NCBI GenBank assembly: GCA_007182875.1
Contig: AP019514.1
Location: 868,001-932,000, forward strand
Length of the DNA: 64,000 bases
Direction: 5' to 3'
DNA from: Vreelandella sulfidaeris
GTDB taxonomy: Bacteria; Pseudomonadota; Gammaproteobacteria; Pseudomonadales; Halomonadaceae
Shown: positions 10,339 through 20,289 of the stretch, one piece after another
Layout of the letters: every line of letters starts with the position of its first letter
How positions within the stretch are numbered: the first letter of the stretch is position 1
Program-made: the position numbers and the translations under genes
The notes under the pieces: generated by a model
The model's database searches: none
The model's input: the letters and a program-made list of their open reading frames with translations, nothing else
What the model was told of the DNA's origin: nothing

Positions 10339-11970
10339 ATGAACGAGATACAGCCACTAAGACGATGGGCGATAGGGGTCGCTCTGTGTTTAACGCTTAG
10401 CCATAGCCCTTTAGGCATCAACAGTGCGTATGCGGAATCAGTACCGCTGGAGCAGGCGCTAGCTCAGCAATTAAGCACGGTGGAACCGCACCGTTTACCT
10501 ATTGCTGAGTTCTATCAACTGCATAAGGGTCAGCTTGTCTGGCCGACAGCGGAAGCGGTTGAATCATTGGTGGCGGCGCTCAACAGCCTTGAAAACGATG
10601 GCTTGGTGCCAGAGGATTATCACGCTGATTCGCTGCTCGGTGAATTTCAGCGTAGCCAGGTAAGCGGCAATGATGCCCAGGTATCGTTTGATATTAAAGC
10701 CACTCAATCTCTGCTGCTGGCACTGGATCATTTAGAGCGCGGTAAGGTGAACCCGCGGGATGTCGAGCCCAATTGGGAAGCGCCGCGCCCTGAGCGTGGC
10801 TACTCGCTGCGACGTGTTGTGCATGCTATTGAAGATCGTTCGATTGATAACGCTATTGCGCTGGCCCGGCCCTCATCAGCCGAATACCAACAGCTGCGCG
10901 ATGCCTTGAAGCAGCATTATCAGCTGGCTAACCTGGGTAGTCCACCTTACTTGGCTGCACGTGAAGAATCACTTCGGCCAGGGGATGAAGCCGATGATGT
11001 TAGCGTGCTGCGCCAACGCTTGGCACTGTGGGGGGATGCCGATGTATCGGTAGCCGACAGCAGCGCTTATCCGCTTATCGGTGTGCAGTCGGCACCTAAC
11101 CGGCGGACCTTTGATGCCTCGCTAGAAGCGGCTGTCAAGCGCTTCCAACGACGCCATTTGTTACAAGAAGATGGTGTAGTGGGCGAACAGACCCGTCTGG
11201 CCCTCAATACCTCGGTGTCGACACGCATTGACCAGCTGCGGGTGAATTTGGAACGTGCACGTTGGATCGGTCCGATGCAGTCTGCTGAACCACAAGTGTG
11301 GGTCGATATTGCTGGCTATCGAATGCATTACGTGCGCCCGAACGGCCAACATTGGGATGCTCGGGTGGTGGTAGGGTCGCCACGTCGTGAAACGCCCATT
11401 ATCCACTCTACCATCAGCCATTTAACGATTAATCCGTCCTGGACAATACCACCAACAATTATGCGCGAAGATGTGTTGCCTCGTGTGCGGGCGGATATCG
11501 ATTACTTGGCGCAACAAAACATCCAGGTCATTAGCCTCTCCGGTGAACCGCTTGTGGCAGAAGAGATCGATTGGCAACGCCCTGGTGGCGTTATGCTGCG
11601 CCAAGTGGCGGGTGCGGGTAACCCGCTGGGTCGCGTTGTCGTCCGGTTTCCTAATGATGACATGATCTATTTGCACGATACCCCGCACGCGGCTTATTTC
11701 AGCGTGACCGGCGGGCACTCAGTTCAGGCTGTGTTCGCGTTGAAGGCGTGGCTGAACTAGCGCAAATGCTGCTGCAAGACACTGGCAGTCGTTACCAAAT
11801 GAGCACTTTATTGAGTGGGGAGCGATCTCAACGTACGCCTAACTCAGCGTATTCCTGTGGCACTTCACTATTTAACCGCGTGGCCAAATGCACAAGGTGA
11901 AGTGGAGTTCAGGCCCGACATCTACCGCCGTGATGCAACGCTGTTGGCAGCGTTACAGCGTTCTGTCTAA
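10339..11970 (+). CDS. ycbB: Murein L,D-transpeptidase, YcbB/LdtD-like
   Basis: Periplasmic enzyme forming 3-3 cross-links in peptidoglycan; about 543 residues. Signal peptide at residues 1-32 (cleavage after AYA). Then a scaffold region, a peptidoglycan-binding (PG_binding_1) repeat around [22 protein letters not shown], and the YkuD domain with [30 protein letters not shown], and [11 protein letters not shown]. The catalytic motif SSGCVRVEG is intact once a missing base near 11704 is restored; a second break near 11830 precedes the C-terminus, which ends at 11970 ([17 protein letters not shown]). As read, the sequence would stop before the catalytic Cys, so a truncated product would be inactive. 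Followed by a bidirectional terminator. Confidence 0.88.
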
Positions 11971-12042
11971 TGGTTGAAAGCCAATCTTGAAGACCACTGT
12001 TGAAGAACATGCTGGAAGCATAGAAACAAAGCAACCTAACGA

Positions 12043-12069
12043 AAAACACCGCCAACTTGGCGGTGTTTT
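12043..12069. terminator. Bidirectional Rho-independent terminator
   Basis: AAACACCGCCAA pairs with TTGGCGGTGTTT, flanked by A and T runs on opposite sides. It separates the convergent ycbB-like and mepM-like genes. Confidence 0.85.
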
Positions 12070-12100
12070 GCGGTTTAAAACGTTTACTTAATAAGAGCCG

Positions 12101-13840
12101 TTAGTCGTCGCTTTCCTGCTGATAATTAGCCACGTTAGTCGGGCCTGTCTCACCGCTTTCCAATGTGGCCAGAATAGGCGCCGCTTGGTTCTGGAACGCA
12201 ATAAGCGTATCGCCGCTTAAACTGGTATTTTCGGGTAGGGATACAGTCATCGCATTCACCGGTGAGTTGTTAACGATGACTTCGTAATGCAAGTGAGGGC
12301 CAGTGCTGCGGCCTGTGTTGCCTGACAACGCAATGCGCTCGCCCATTGTCACACGTTCACCTTGCTTAACTAGCGGGCGTGAAAGGTGTAAATAGCGCGT
12401 GCGGTAACCGTTGTCGTGACGGACGATGATGTAACGCCCTGCCGCATGGTGGTTGCTTACACGCTCGACGACCCCATTGGCGGGGGGCCGTGACGGGCGT
12501 GCCGATGGGCATGGCAAAGTCGGTGCCATTATGCGGACTGATACGACCAGTGACCGGGTGTTTACGCCGTGGGTTAAAGTTGGAGCTCAAACGGTAGCTG
12601 CCTTCGAATGGATGACGTGCAAAGGCCGGGTCAAGGCTGCCACCCTCAGGGGTATAAAAATTATCATCAGTGGCATTGCGCACCACGGTTAAATCCATGC
12701 GCTCGCCGTCGTATTGAACCGCTAATACGCGCGAATCAAGAGTTTCCCCATCAATCATGTCCGACTCGACCAGTACCTGGAAGCGGTCACCGCGGCGGCT
12801 ACCACGACGAAAATCGAGCTTTTTTCTCAAGTAGCTTCGTCAGTTCCGTTACCGCACCACTGTTTAAACCTGTCGCCTGGGCCGAGCGTGCGAAACTACC
12901 GCTGACGCTACCTGCATAAAGGCGTTGAACGGGTTCACCCTGTCGTTCAATAGTGGTAATGGCAAACTGGTCTGCATCCCTTTCCAGTAATATGCCATCA
13001 CGCGTATTTTTCATCATGCGCAGTGACAGTAAACGTCCATCTTCACCCAGTTGGTAATCAAAGCTGTGCCCGGCGCGCCAGTGTGTGAGCATGCGTTGAT
13101 CGGGTAAATCTTCAAGCAGGGTCATTACTTCGCTGTAGCCGAGGCCTAATTCGTTTTGTGCTAACACGGCGAAGGTTTCACCGGATTCCACAATGTGCGT
13201 TTCCCATTCAGGTACAAACGGCTCTTCTGCTGCCAGCTCTAAGTCCAAAAATGAGATATCACCAAATAGTTCAGCGCCGTAATCCTCATAAGAAGTAGCA
13301 TCGGCAATTTCAACCGAAGAAGCACTATCTGCATCCAGCATGCCGCTGGTCAGTGTGCCCAGCACAATCGCCATATGCAGTGCGCCATCATCAAGCTCGG
13401 TGATGCCCAGCGCTGCCGTATTAAGTGCAGGCGTAGCTTCAAGCGCAGGGGCATCAAGTGAGGCGGCATTAAGCACTGTTACATCATCATCCAGGGCAGC
13501 TTGGGACGCTATATCGGCGTCAGCGGTGGCGATGACATCAAGATCAATGATCTCGGACGCTGTTAGTTCACTGAGAGGGATATTGTCGCGGGTGGCGTCG
13601 ATGGCGCGAGAGGCGCGGTCGATCGCTTCAGCCACCGGGGTGCGCTCTTGACGCAAAGAAGGTACGCCCGGTGTTGAATCACTTGGAAGCGGTACCAGCA
13701 CGCTTTCAAGTGGTGTGTGGTTGGTTTAAATCTTGGTATGTTGTCAGCAACTTTTGTGCGCCCAGCACAGTAACCATAGTGGCCACAGGTAACAGTAATA
13801 ATTTGTGCGTGCGGGGCAGCGAATGGAGGATTCGCAACAT
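12101..13840 (-). CDS. mepM: M23 peptidoglycan DD-endopeptidase, MepM-like, with acidic insert
   Basis: Membrane-anchored zinc endopeptidase, about 579 residues. Start at 13840 gives a signal anchor (LHSLPRTHKLLLLPVATMVTVLGAQKL). Residues about 45-170 form an unusual Ala/Asp/Glu-rich stretch, followed by a LysM-like/OapA-like segment (HIVESGETFAVLAQNELGLGYSEV) and the M23 domain. Zinc and catalytic residues are seen in PHNGTDFAMPIGTPV (His, Asp) and STGPHLHYEV (HxH). Three breaks (near 13725, 12825 and 12490) split the gene. At ~579 residues it is longer than the ~440 of E. coli MepM, mainly through the acidic insert. It cleaves cross-links to permit cell-wall growth; a convergent neighbour makes cross-links. 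Confidence 0.85.
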
Positions 13841-14274
13841 GGGTAAATAGACCGCCGAGTTCGTGATTAAAAGTAACTATTAAGCGCATAAACCCGGAAA
13901 CCTTACCCCATGAGGACAAGGGTGCATAGACTGTACATCTATACATAAAGCATAATTAAAGAAAAATAAGGCAAATAAAAGCCGATATTACTATTTATAA
14001 ACACCGTTTGCTAACAAATGTAACGAACAAGGCCGGATAATTAAATAACCTGAATTAACATAGACGAAAATTAAGTTTATTAAAGTTAAAATATAACTAA
14101 GGTTCAGAATTTAGTTTCTTTTCAGTCGCTAGCTACATTTTTAACCAACGCCAATTGGCTACTCGCAAGCATTTTAAAAGCATTGGCAGAACTGATGCTC
14201 ATTTCCTGGCATTCTAGTCATGTTTTTCGAACATTAAGCGCATTATTTCGCTGTATTGCGTTGAGGAAATCGAA
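13841..14274. other. AT-rich divergent intergenic region
   Basis: About 430 bases between the divergent mepM-like and lysR-type genes. It is markedly AT-rich (13930-14110 especially) and must hold both promoters. I see no gene, no strong hairpin, and no repeat; the AT-richness could bind nucleoid proteins. Confidence 0.5.
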
Positions 14275-15197
14275 ATGTCACGGGTAACACTTTCACAATG
14301 GCAAATGCTAGCCGCCGTGGTTGACCATGGTGGGTTTGCGCGTGCGGCTGAAGCCGTACATAAAAGTCCCTCTACGTTGAACCACGCTGTGCATAAATTG
14401 GAAGAGCAGCTAGGGGTCCAAGTGCTGGAGCCCGTTGGCCGCCAAGTACGTTTGACCGAAGCGGGTGAGTTGCTGCTTCGGCGTGCACGCCAGTTAATTG
14501 AGAGCGCAGCCTCGCTTGAGGATGTGGCTACTCGCCTTGCCGCTGGATTAGAAGCAGAAGTGGTGGTGGCAATCGACCAGGTTTTTCCTGCAGCTGCGCA
14601 AGCCAAAGCGCTGGAGCGCTTCTCTGAAACGTACCCTCAAGTACGCGTTCAGTTGCACGAAAGTGTTCTCAATGGAGGCATTGAGATGCTTTACGATGGC
14701 CGCGCAGACCTAGTGGTCTCTGGCATTGAGGCGCAGGGTTTCTTAGGTGAGCCGCTGGTAACGGTACGTTTTGTGGCGGTAGCGCATCCTCGGCATGCCC
14801 TGCATCAGTTGGGTCGTTCATTGGATTTACGCGACTTGGCTCAGCACCGGCAGTTGGTTGTGCGTGACTCAGCCCTGCGGCAATCGACAAACGCAGGCTG
14901 GTTAAAAGCCGAACAACGCTGGACCGTTACTCATCTAAATACGTCACTTGATATGCTGCGACGTGGTTTGGGCTTTGCTTGGATGCCCGAAACGCGTATT
15001 GGCGAAGAGTTAAAAACGGCCAATTAAAGGCATTGCCGCTGCCTGCAGGCGGTATCCGTGAAGTGCCTATTCAAATGATCTTTCGTGATCGAGACCGCGC
15101 AGGGCCTGCGGCCCATGCGATGGCTGAAGCGCTAAAAAAAGCCGTCGTTAGCGAGTGTGCACTGCATGATTCGATTCACTCGAATGAAAGGGCGTAA
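14275..15197 (+). CDS. LysR-family transcriptional regulator
   Basis: About 307 residues. The N-terminal winged helix-turn-helix is clear (MSRVTLSQWQMLAAVVDHGG, then FARAAEAVHKSPSTLNHAVHK), followed by the LysR linker (LEPVGRQVRLTEAGELLLRRA) and a type 2 periplasmic-binding-like effector domain (QLHESVLNGGIEMLYDGRADLVVSG). One frame break near 15020 displaces the last 60 residues (NGQLKALPLPAGGIREVPIQ). It lies 90 bp upstream of, and co-oriented with, the glutathionyl-hydroquinone reductase gene; LysR regulators more often act on divergent genes, so control of the neighbour is only a possibility. Confidence 0.87.
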
Positions 15198-15286
15198 AAC
15201 ATCCGCTTGAGCCTCCACACTGCGGGCGTATGCTGGAAATATTAAGCAATAACCAGCACACCATAAGACTTTTCAGGAGACGCCCC

Positions 15287-16279
15287 ATGGGACTGCTTGT
15301 AAATGGCCAATGGCAAGACCAGTGGTATGACACCAAAAGCACGGCGGCGAGTTCGTGCGGGAATCAGCCCAGTTACGCGACTGGGTCGGCACTCAGCCGG
15401 AGACAAACGGTGATTGCTACCCCGCAGAGAAAGACCGCTACCATTTATATGTCTCGCTAGCCTGCCCTTGGGCGCACCGCACATTGATAATGCGTAAGCT
15501 CAAAGGGCTGGAGCCGCTGGTGGGCACGTCTCATGTCAGCCCGTTGATGCTCGACCAAGGCTGGACCTATCGTGAGGATGAAGGTTCCAGCGGTGACCCG
15601 ATTAACGGCGCGGAATTTCACCATCAGCTTTATACCAAGACCGACCCACACTATACCGGTCGAGTCACAGTACCTGTGCTATGGGATAAGCAACGCAGTG
15701 CCATTGTTAATAATGAGTCTGCTGATCTACTGCGTATGCTTAATCATGCGTTCGACGAGCTCACCGGCAACGATTTGGACTTTTACCCCGATGATCTTCG
15801 CAGCGTGATTGATGAAATCAACGCCGATGTGTACGACCATATCAATAACGGGGTTTATAAAACCGGCTTTGCCACAGAGCAAGCCGTCTATGAGAAGCAT
15901 ATGAAAGCGCTGTTTGATGCGCTGGATCGGGTGGAAGCGCGCTTAAGCGAGCAGCGATATTTATGTGGGGGAGTGGCTGACTGAGGCAGATATTCGTCTG
16001 TTTACAACGCTGATTCGGTTTGACGCAGTTTATTATGGTCATTTCAAGTGCAATTTTAAGCGTATTGAAGATTATCCCAATCTGTCTAATTACGTCAGAG
16101 AGCTCTACCAGTGGCCCGGCATTGCTGAAACGGTCAATATGGATCACATCAAACGCCACTATTATTATAGCCACGATACGATTAACCCAACCCGTATTGT
16201 CCCTGCTGGCCCGCTGCTCGACTTTCAGCGCCCTCACGATCGGGAGCGTTTGCCAGGTAAAGGCGTACGGCGTAAATAG
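15287..16279 (+). CDS. yqjG: Glutathionyl-hydroquinone reductase (Xi-class GST, YqjG)
   Basis: Cytosolic enzyme reducing glutathionyl-hydroquinones, about 330 residues, as in the family. It has the Xi-class catalytic CPWA motif in SLACPWAHRTLIM, INGAEFHHQLYTKTDPHYTGRVTVPVLWDK split as the family substrate loop (key residues YTKTDPHYTGR), the thioredoxin-fold IVNNESADLLRML, and the C-terminal helical domain with WLTEADIRLFTTLIRFD. AGGAG lies 7 bases before the ATG at 15287. Breaks near 15343 and 15965. Ends just before a bidirectional terminator. Confidence 0.88.
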
Positions 16280-16322
16280 ACAGCACATGGTTAGATAGCC
16301 ATTCGCTATAGTGTCACCATCA

Positions 16323-16350
16323 AAAGGGCCGTCTCTGTGAGCGGCCCTTT
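16323..16350. terminator. Bidirectional terminator
   Basis: AAAGGGCCG pairs with CGGCCCTTT with a 10-base loop, between convergent yqjG and the PRC-barrel gene; T tracts occur on both strands. Confidence 0.8.
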
Positions 16351-16437
16351 CCATACCTAAGATATCGGTACGTTAGATTTATCTATTAGCACAGCCAAAA
16401 TAAGACTGCGAAAAACGTTTGCCCTAGTTAAGCGTTA

Positions 16438-16926
16438 TTAGCTGTTATCGTCGACATCGATAGCTTCACGAGTGCGTTGCCAAGCGCTTTCCGCACCTTC
16501 TTGGGTCGTTTGCCAAGCATCACGAGCATTGGCCTTGGTCTGTTCCCACCAATCATTATTATAGGCAGGCAAAGCTTCTATTTCTTCCTGGCTGGCTTCG
16601 ACCATAATGCGATGTTCAGTATCGCCATCGTCTTCGGTATCCGTTTCGAGAGTGAAGTAATCGGTATCCACTACGATCTCACGCCCACCTAAGCCAAGCA
16701 CGTCACCGCTTTCGATGACAATCGCGCTAATACGCATCTCTTCGTCAAACAAGATGTCATCGACTTCACCGATCTCATCACCGGAGCCGCCAGCAAAGTA
16801 GACTTCAGCGTCAAGAATGTCATCAGCAGAGTACATGCCTTGCGGTTCATTAGACGCATGGGCACCCATTGCAAAGCTACCTAGTAGGGTGGCACTAATC
16901 GCGGTTGTCAGAATTGTCTTACGCAT
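16438..16926 (-). CDS. Secreted acidic PRC-barrel domain protein
   Basis: Intact 162-residue protein. Residues 1-25 form a signal peptide (LLGSFAMGAHASNEP, cleavage after HAS or nearby). A PRC-barrel fold follows (MYSADDILDAEVYFAGGSGDEIGEVDDILFDEE in parts: GDEIGEVDDILFDEEMRISA), then a Trp-rich helical tail (WWEQTKANARDAWQ). It is very acidic, which fits a halophile periplasm. Family members are structural or stress-related; no enzymatic function is implied. Close to and co-oriented with a CsbD-like gene upstream (49 bp), so likely one stress-responsive unit. Confidence 0.85.
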   Translation of the reverse strand: MRKTILTTAISATLLGSFAMGAHASNEPQGMYSADDILDAEVYFAGGSGDEIGEVDDILFDEEMRISAIVIESGDVLGLGGREIVVDTDYFTLETDTEDDGDTEHRIMVEASQEEIEALPAYNNDWWEQTKANARDAWQTTQEGAESAWQRTREAIDVDDNS

Positions 16927-16974
16927 AGCATCTCCATGTGGCTACGATAAATAGTAAAAATGGCTTGATAGCTA

Positions 16975-17173
16975 TTACTGACGATCAGCCCAATCATCGG
17001 CTTGACGTTCGGCTTCCTCGCGTTCAAAACCATACTTCTGCTGCAGCTTACCCACTAACTGATCTTTTTTTACCACCGATCTGATCCAGTTCATCGTCGG
17101 AAAGCTCACCCCAGCTAGCGCGGGCTTTGCCTTTCATTTCTGTCCATTTACCTTCGATTTGATCCCAGTTCAT
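16975..17173 (-). CDS. CsbD-like stress protein (YjbJ family)
   Basis: Small hydrophilic protein of about 65 residues: starts MNWDQIEGKWTEMKGKARAS and continues GELSDDELDQIGG, then DQLVGKLQQKYGFEREEAE. These are the CsbD repeats. A 7-base T run (plus strand, around 17065-17073) appears one base too long and shifts the frame at GGKK; corrected, the protein runs to 16975. The family accumulates under general stress; molecular role unknown. Confidence 0.85.
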
Positions 17174-17359
17174 TGCATCACTCCTTGAGATTCGTGAACT
17201 TGATTAGGCACCTCTTAGGTTAGACCATATGTGTATGAGTGCAAGTCCCTGATTCAGTATGGTGCAAGTTAAAAGGCTGGTCAGGAGCAAAATACGATGT
17301 TAGGATGCGCGCTCCTCGCATGTGTTGACCCCTCCATCACGACGATAAGCGTTTATCTG

Positions 17360-17401
17360 TAATAGTTATTAATAAGCACTACTACATATTAATAGTTATT
17401 A
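17360..17401 (+). repeat. Two copies of TAATAGTTATTA, 30 bp apart
   Basis: Identical 12-mers at 17360-17371 and 17390-17401, each near-palindromic (TAATA-GT-TATTA). They sit in the AT-rich promoter zone just before the structured helicase leader and may be operator or promoter elements. Confidence 0.6.
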
Positions 17402-17709
17402 GCAGTGTCGCTTGCGGGAACATCTCGCCAATTGCTAGATGTTCATTGCTGTGAAGATGGCGCGCCTCCAGTATTTCACCACACGGGTGAAATCGGCGCA
17501 GAAGGTCGCCACAACGGTTGGCCCGCTAAGGCGGTGCTTGCCAACCGGATGCTAGGTGCGACCGGCGTCTCCGACTCCATTGATGGCTTTGACCGCTTCG
17601 GCGGTGCCTGTTTTCGATAACGACCACATTCATGTCGTTTGGCGATAACAGAGTCAGAGACGCTCACGATGTTTTTGCCGGTACTTACCGGCCTACCAAG
17701 GTGTGATTA
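17401..17709 (+). promoter_or_regulatory. Long, highly structured 5' leader of the DEAD-box helicase gene
   Basis: About 310 bases filled with helices: GAACATC/GATGTTC (17418-17424/17438-17444); GCGCC/GGCGC (17462-17466/17495-17499) enclosing ATTTCACC/GGTGAAAT (17473-17480/17486-17493); GGTCGC/GCGACC (17504-17509/17558-17563) enclosing CGGTTGGC/GCCAACCG (17515-17522/17540-17547) and CCGC/GCGG; ACCGC-TTCG-GCGGT with a UUCG tetraloop (17592-17605); ACGAC/GTCGT (17620-17638); and GCCGGT/ACCGGC (17677-17692) ending 17 bases before the start codon. No reading frame explains it. It resembles a regulatory RNA leader; the ligand or regulator may be the helicase itself or temperature. Confidence 0.7.
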
Positions 17710-19424
17710 ATGACCTCGACTTCTGTCGCCTCGCCGAGCTTCGGCGATCTGGCCCTTTGCCTGCCGTTCTGTCTGCTGTTGAATCCCAGGGCTACCTCGT
17801 TCCCTCGCCGATTCAAGCACAAACCATCCCCGCGCTGCTTGAAGGCCGCGATATGCTGGGCCAGGCCCAGACGGGTACCGGCAAAACCGCAGCGTTTGCA
17901 TTACCGTTACTGTCACGTTTAGAACTGACTCGCCGCGAACCGCAAGTGCTAGTAATGGCGCCGACCCGCGAGCTAGCTCAGCAAGTAGCTGCCTCGTTTA
18001 GCAAGTATGGCCAAAACCTCAAAGGTCTCGAAGTAGCGACCCTTTGTGGCGGCCAAGAGTACCGTGAACAGCTTGGCGCCCTTAAGCGTGGCGCACAAGT
18101 GGTTGTGGGTACCCCGGTCGTATTATCGACCACCTGGATCGCGGTAGCCTCAAGCTTGATGGCCTCTCTGCGCTAGTGCTGGACGAAGCCGACGAAATGC
18201 TGCGCATGGGCTTTATCGACGACGTAAAACGCGTGGTTGCCGATACCCCGAAAGATGCTCAGCGCGTGTTCTTCTCGGCCACGTTGCCGGCTGAAATTGA
18301 ACGCATTGTTAACCGCTACTTGGTTAACCCTGTGAAAGTCGCCATTGAATCTAGTACCACGACCGGCGAAAACATTGAGCAGCGCATTGTTCGTGTTGAT
18401 GGCGGTGCTAAGCTCGAAGCCCTATCCCGTATTCTTGAAGTTGAACCGGTCGATGGTGCCATCGTCTTTGTACGTACACGTGCGGCCTGTACCACGCTAG
18501 TTGAGCAGTTGACTGCCCGTGGTGTTAACGCTGCTGGCCTGTCGGGTGATCTCGACCAAAGCTTGCGTGAGCGTACCATTACGCGCTTGAAGCGTGGCAA
18601 AGTCGACGTGCTGATCGCCACGGATGTGGCAGCTCGTGGTCTTGACGTGTCGCGTATCACCCACGTCATTAATTACGACCTGCCCCAAGATGCGGAAGCC
18701 TACACGCACCGTATCGGCCGTACTGGTCGTGCTGGTCGCAGTGGTATTGCCATCACCTTTGCTGGCTTCCGTGAAGGCCGCAAAGTCGGCTGGATGGAGC
18801 AGGCAACCGGTCAGAAGATGACCGAAATGGCGCTGCCTGACGAAGCCGCTATTCGTGCCCATCGTGATGAAGTCTTTCATCAGCGTGTCACTGCCTCCTT
18901 AACCAAGGGGTGCAGAAGAGCAACGCGCGCTGATTGAACGTCTGATCGAAGAAGGCCACGACCCGATCGAGCTAACCTGTGCGTTTGCTGCGATGGCGCG
19001 CGCTGATGAAGCACCGATTGGTCGCTTACAGGCACCGCGTAAAGAGAAGCCCTCGCGTGATGGCGCTCCTGCCGGTAAGCCGGGTGCACGCCGTGAACGC
19101 ACTAGCGGTCCGACTGAAGGTATGACGCGCTACCGCGTTTCCGTCGGTCATAAAGATGGCGTCAAGCCGGGCCAGTTAGTCGGTGCTCTCGCCAATGAAG
19201 GTGGCATCGAAGGCGCACGTATCGGCCGTATCGATATCCGCAACGCTTTCTCTGTCGTGGAACTGCCGAGCGGCTTGCCCTCGACGATTCTGACCAAGAT
19301 GGCCCGTGCCCGTGTGGCCGGTCGTCCGCTGGAAATCAGCGAAGACAGCGCACCGGCTGAACGCGCACCGCGCCGTCGTCGTGATGAAGGCGATGCGCCG
19401 GTTCGTCGTCGCGAACGCGCCTAA
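17710..19424 (+). CDS. deaD: ATP-dependent RNA helicase, DeaD/CsdA-like
   Basis: DEAD-box helicase of about 571 residues acting on structured RNA (ribosome assembly, cold adaptation, mRNA decay). Motifs in order: Q motif (PSPIQAQTIPALLEGRDML), Walker A AQTGTGKT, PTRELA, the DEAD box in VLDEADEML, SAT (FFSATLP), VFVRTRAACTTLVE, ATDVAARGLDV and HRIGRTGRAGRSG. The C-terminus has a DbpA/CsdA-type RNA-binding fold (MTRYRVSVGHKDGVKPGQLVG) and a basic Arg tail. Start ATG at 17710 follows AAGGTG by six bases and gives the usual MTST...FGDLAL opening; three breaks (about 17755, 18115, 18905). Preceded by a long folded leader and followed by a strong terminator, so it is monocistronic. Confidence 0.92.
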
Positions 19425-19481
19425 GCTTTCATCAACGTAAGGATTAATCAGCTACCGCTTAGCGGCAACTGAGCATCTGAT

Positions 19482-19515
19482 CGCCCCCGCACCTTCACTG
19501 GTGCGGGGGCGTTTT
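19482..19515 (+). terminator. Rho-independent terminator of deaD
   Basis: CGCCCCCGCACC pairs perfectly with GGTGCGGGGGCG around a TTCACT loop, followed by TTTTA. Confidence 0.92.
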
Positions 19516-19576
19516 ATACCTTATGCACCAATCATTAGAGTGATTGTTCTTCAGAAAGGTCTTCAGGGAGGATGAT

Positions 19577-20262
19577 ATGTCAGCATCGCTACATGAATGG
19601 AACCTTGCGCCTAGAGGCGATGGCGCTGCAATCGCAGTTAGCGACGCAGCTAGAAATGTCCGACCGCCTGGCCCCGGTAACGCATATTGCCGGGGTGGAT
19701 ATCGGTTTTGAAGATGGCGGCGAAACGACCCGGGCGGCCGTGGTGGTGCTGAAATGGGACCCTGCCACTGCACCAGAGTTAAGCGTGGTTGAGCAAGTGG
19801 TTAACCGTGAGCCCACCCGTATGCCCTATATTCCCGGCTTGCTATCGTTTCGTGAAATCCCCGCGGCGCTGGGCGCGTTCGAAAAAACTCAGCGTTTTGC
19901 CCGAACTGGTGATGGTTGATGGCCAAGGGATTGCGCACCCGCGTCGGCTAGGGGTGGCGGCTCACTTGGGGCTATGGCTGGATTTGCCCACTATTGGCAT
20001 TGCTAAATCACGTCTGTATGGCAAACACGCTGAGGTAGGTGAGCAGCGCGGCGATTGGACGCCACTTTATGCGGGAAAAGAGACGATTGGGGCCGTGTTG
20101 CGCTCGCGTGCGAAGGTCAAGCCGGTGTTCGTATCACCCGGTCACCGTATCACGCTGGAGACGTCACTTACGTGGGTGATGCAGTGTTTAGGACGTACCA
20201 AGCTGCCGGAACCAACAAGGCTTGCCGATCGCTTAGCGTCGCGGCGAGACCAGCGCAAGTGA
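19577..20262 (+). CDS. nfi: Endonuclease V (deoxyinosine 3'-endonuclease)
   Basis: DNA repair enzyme that nicks near deoxyinosine; about 228 residues. Family motifs: [13 protein letters not shown] (first catalytic Asp), [35 protein letters not shown] (second Asp), [12 protein letters not shown] and [15 protein letters not shown]. The start at 19577 ([12 protein letters not shown]) has GGGAGG six bases upstream and matches the usual opening. Breaks near 19610 and 19890 (an A run one base too long). Convergent with the glutamine amidotransferase gene, ends 27 bp apart. Confidence 0.9.
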
Positions 20263-20289
20263 TGGCGTAAAAAAGTGTGATGGAAACGG

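Noticed and set aside
12366-12830. Separate genes for the fragments of the M23 peptidase, for example the 154-residue piece.
   Set aside because: The fragments carry consecutive parts of one MepM-type domain (PHNGTDF then GPHLHYE) and join by one-base corrections.
17459-17466. GGCGCGCC 8-mer palindrome in the helicase leader as a separate regulatory site.
   Set aside because: Better explained as part of the larger GCGCC/GGCGC helix; it is also a common short palindrome.
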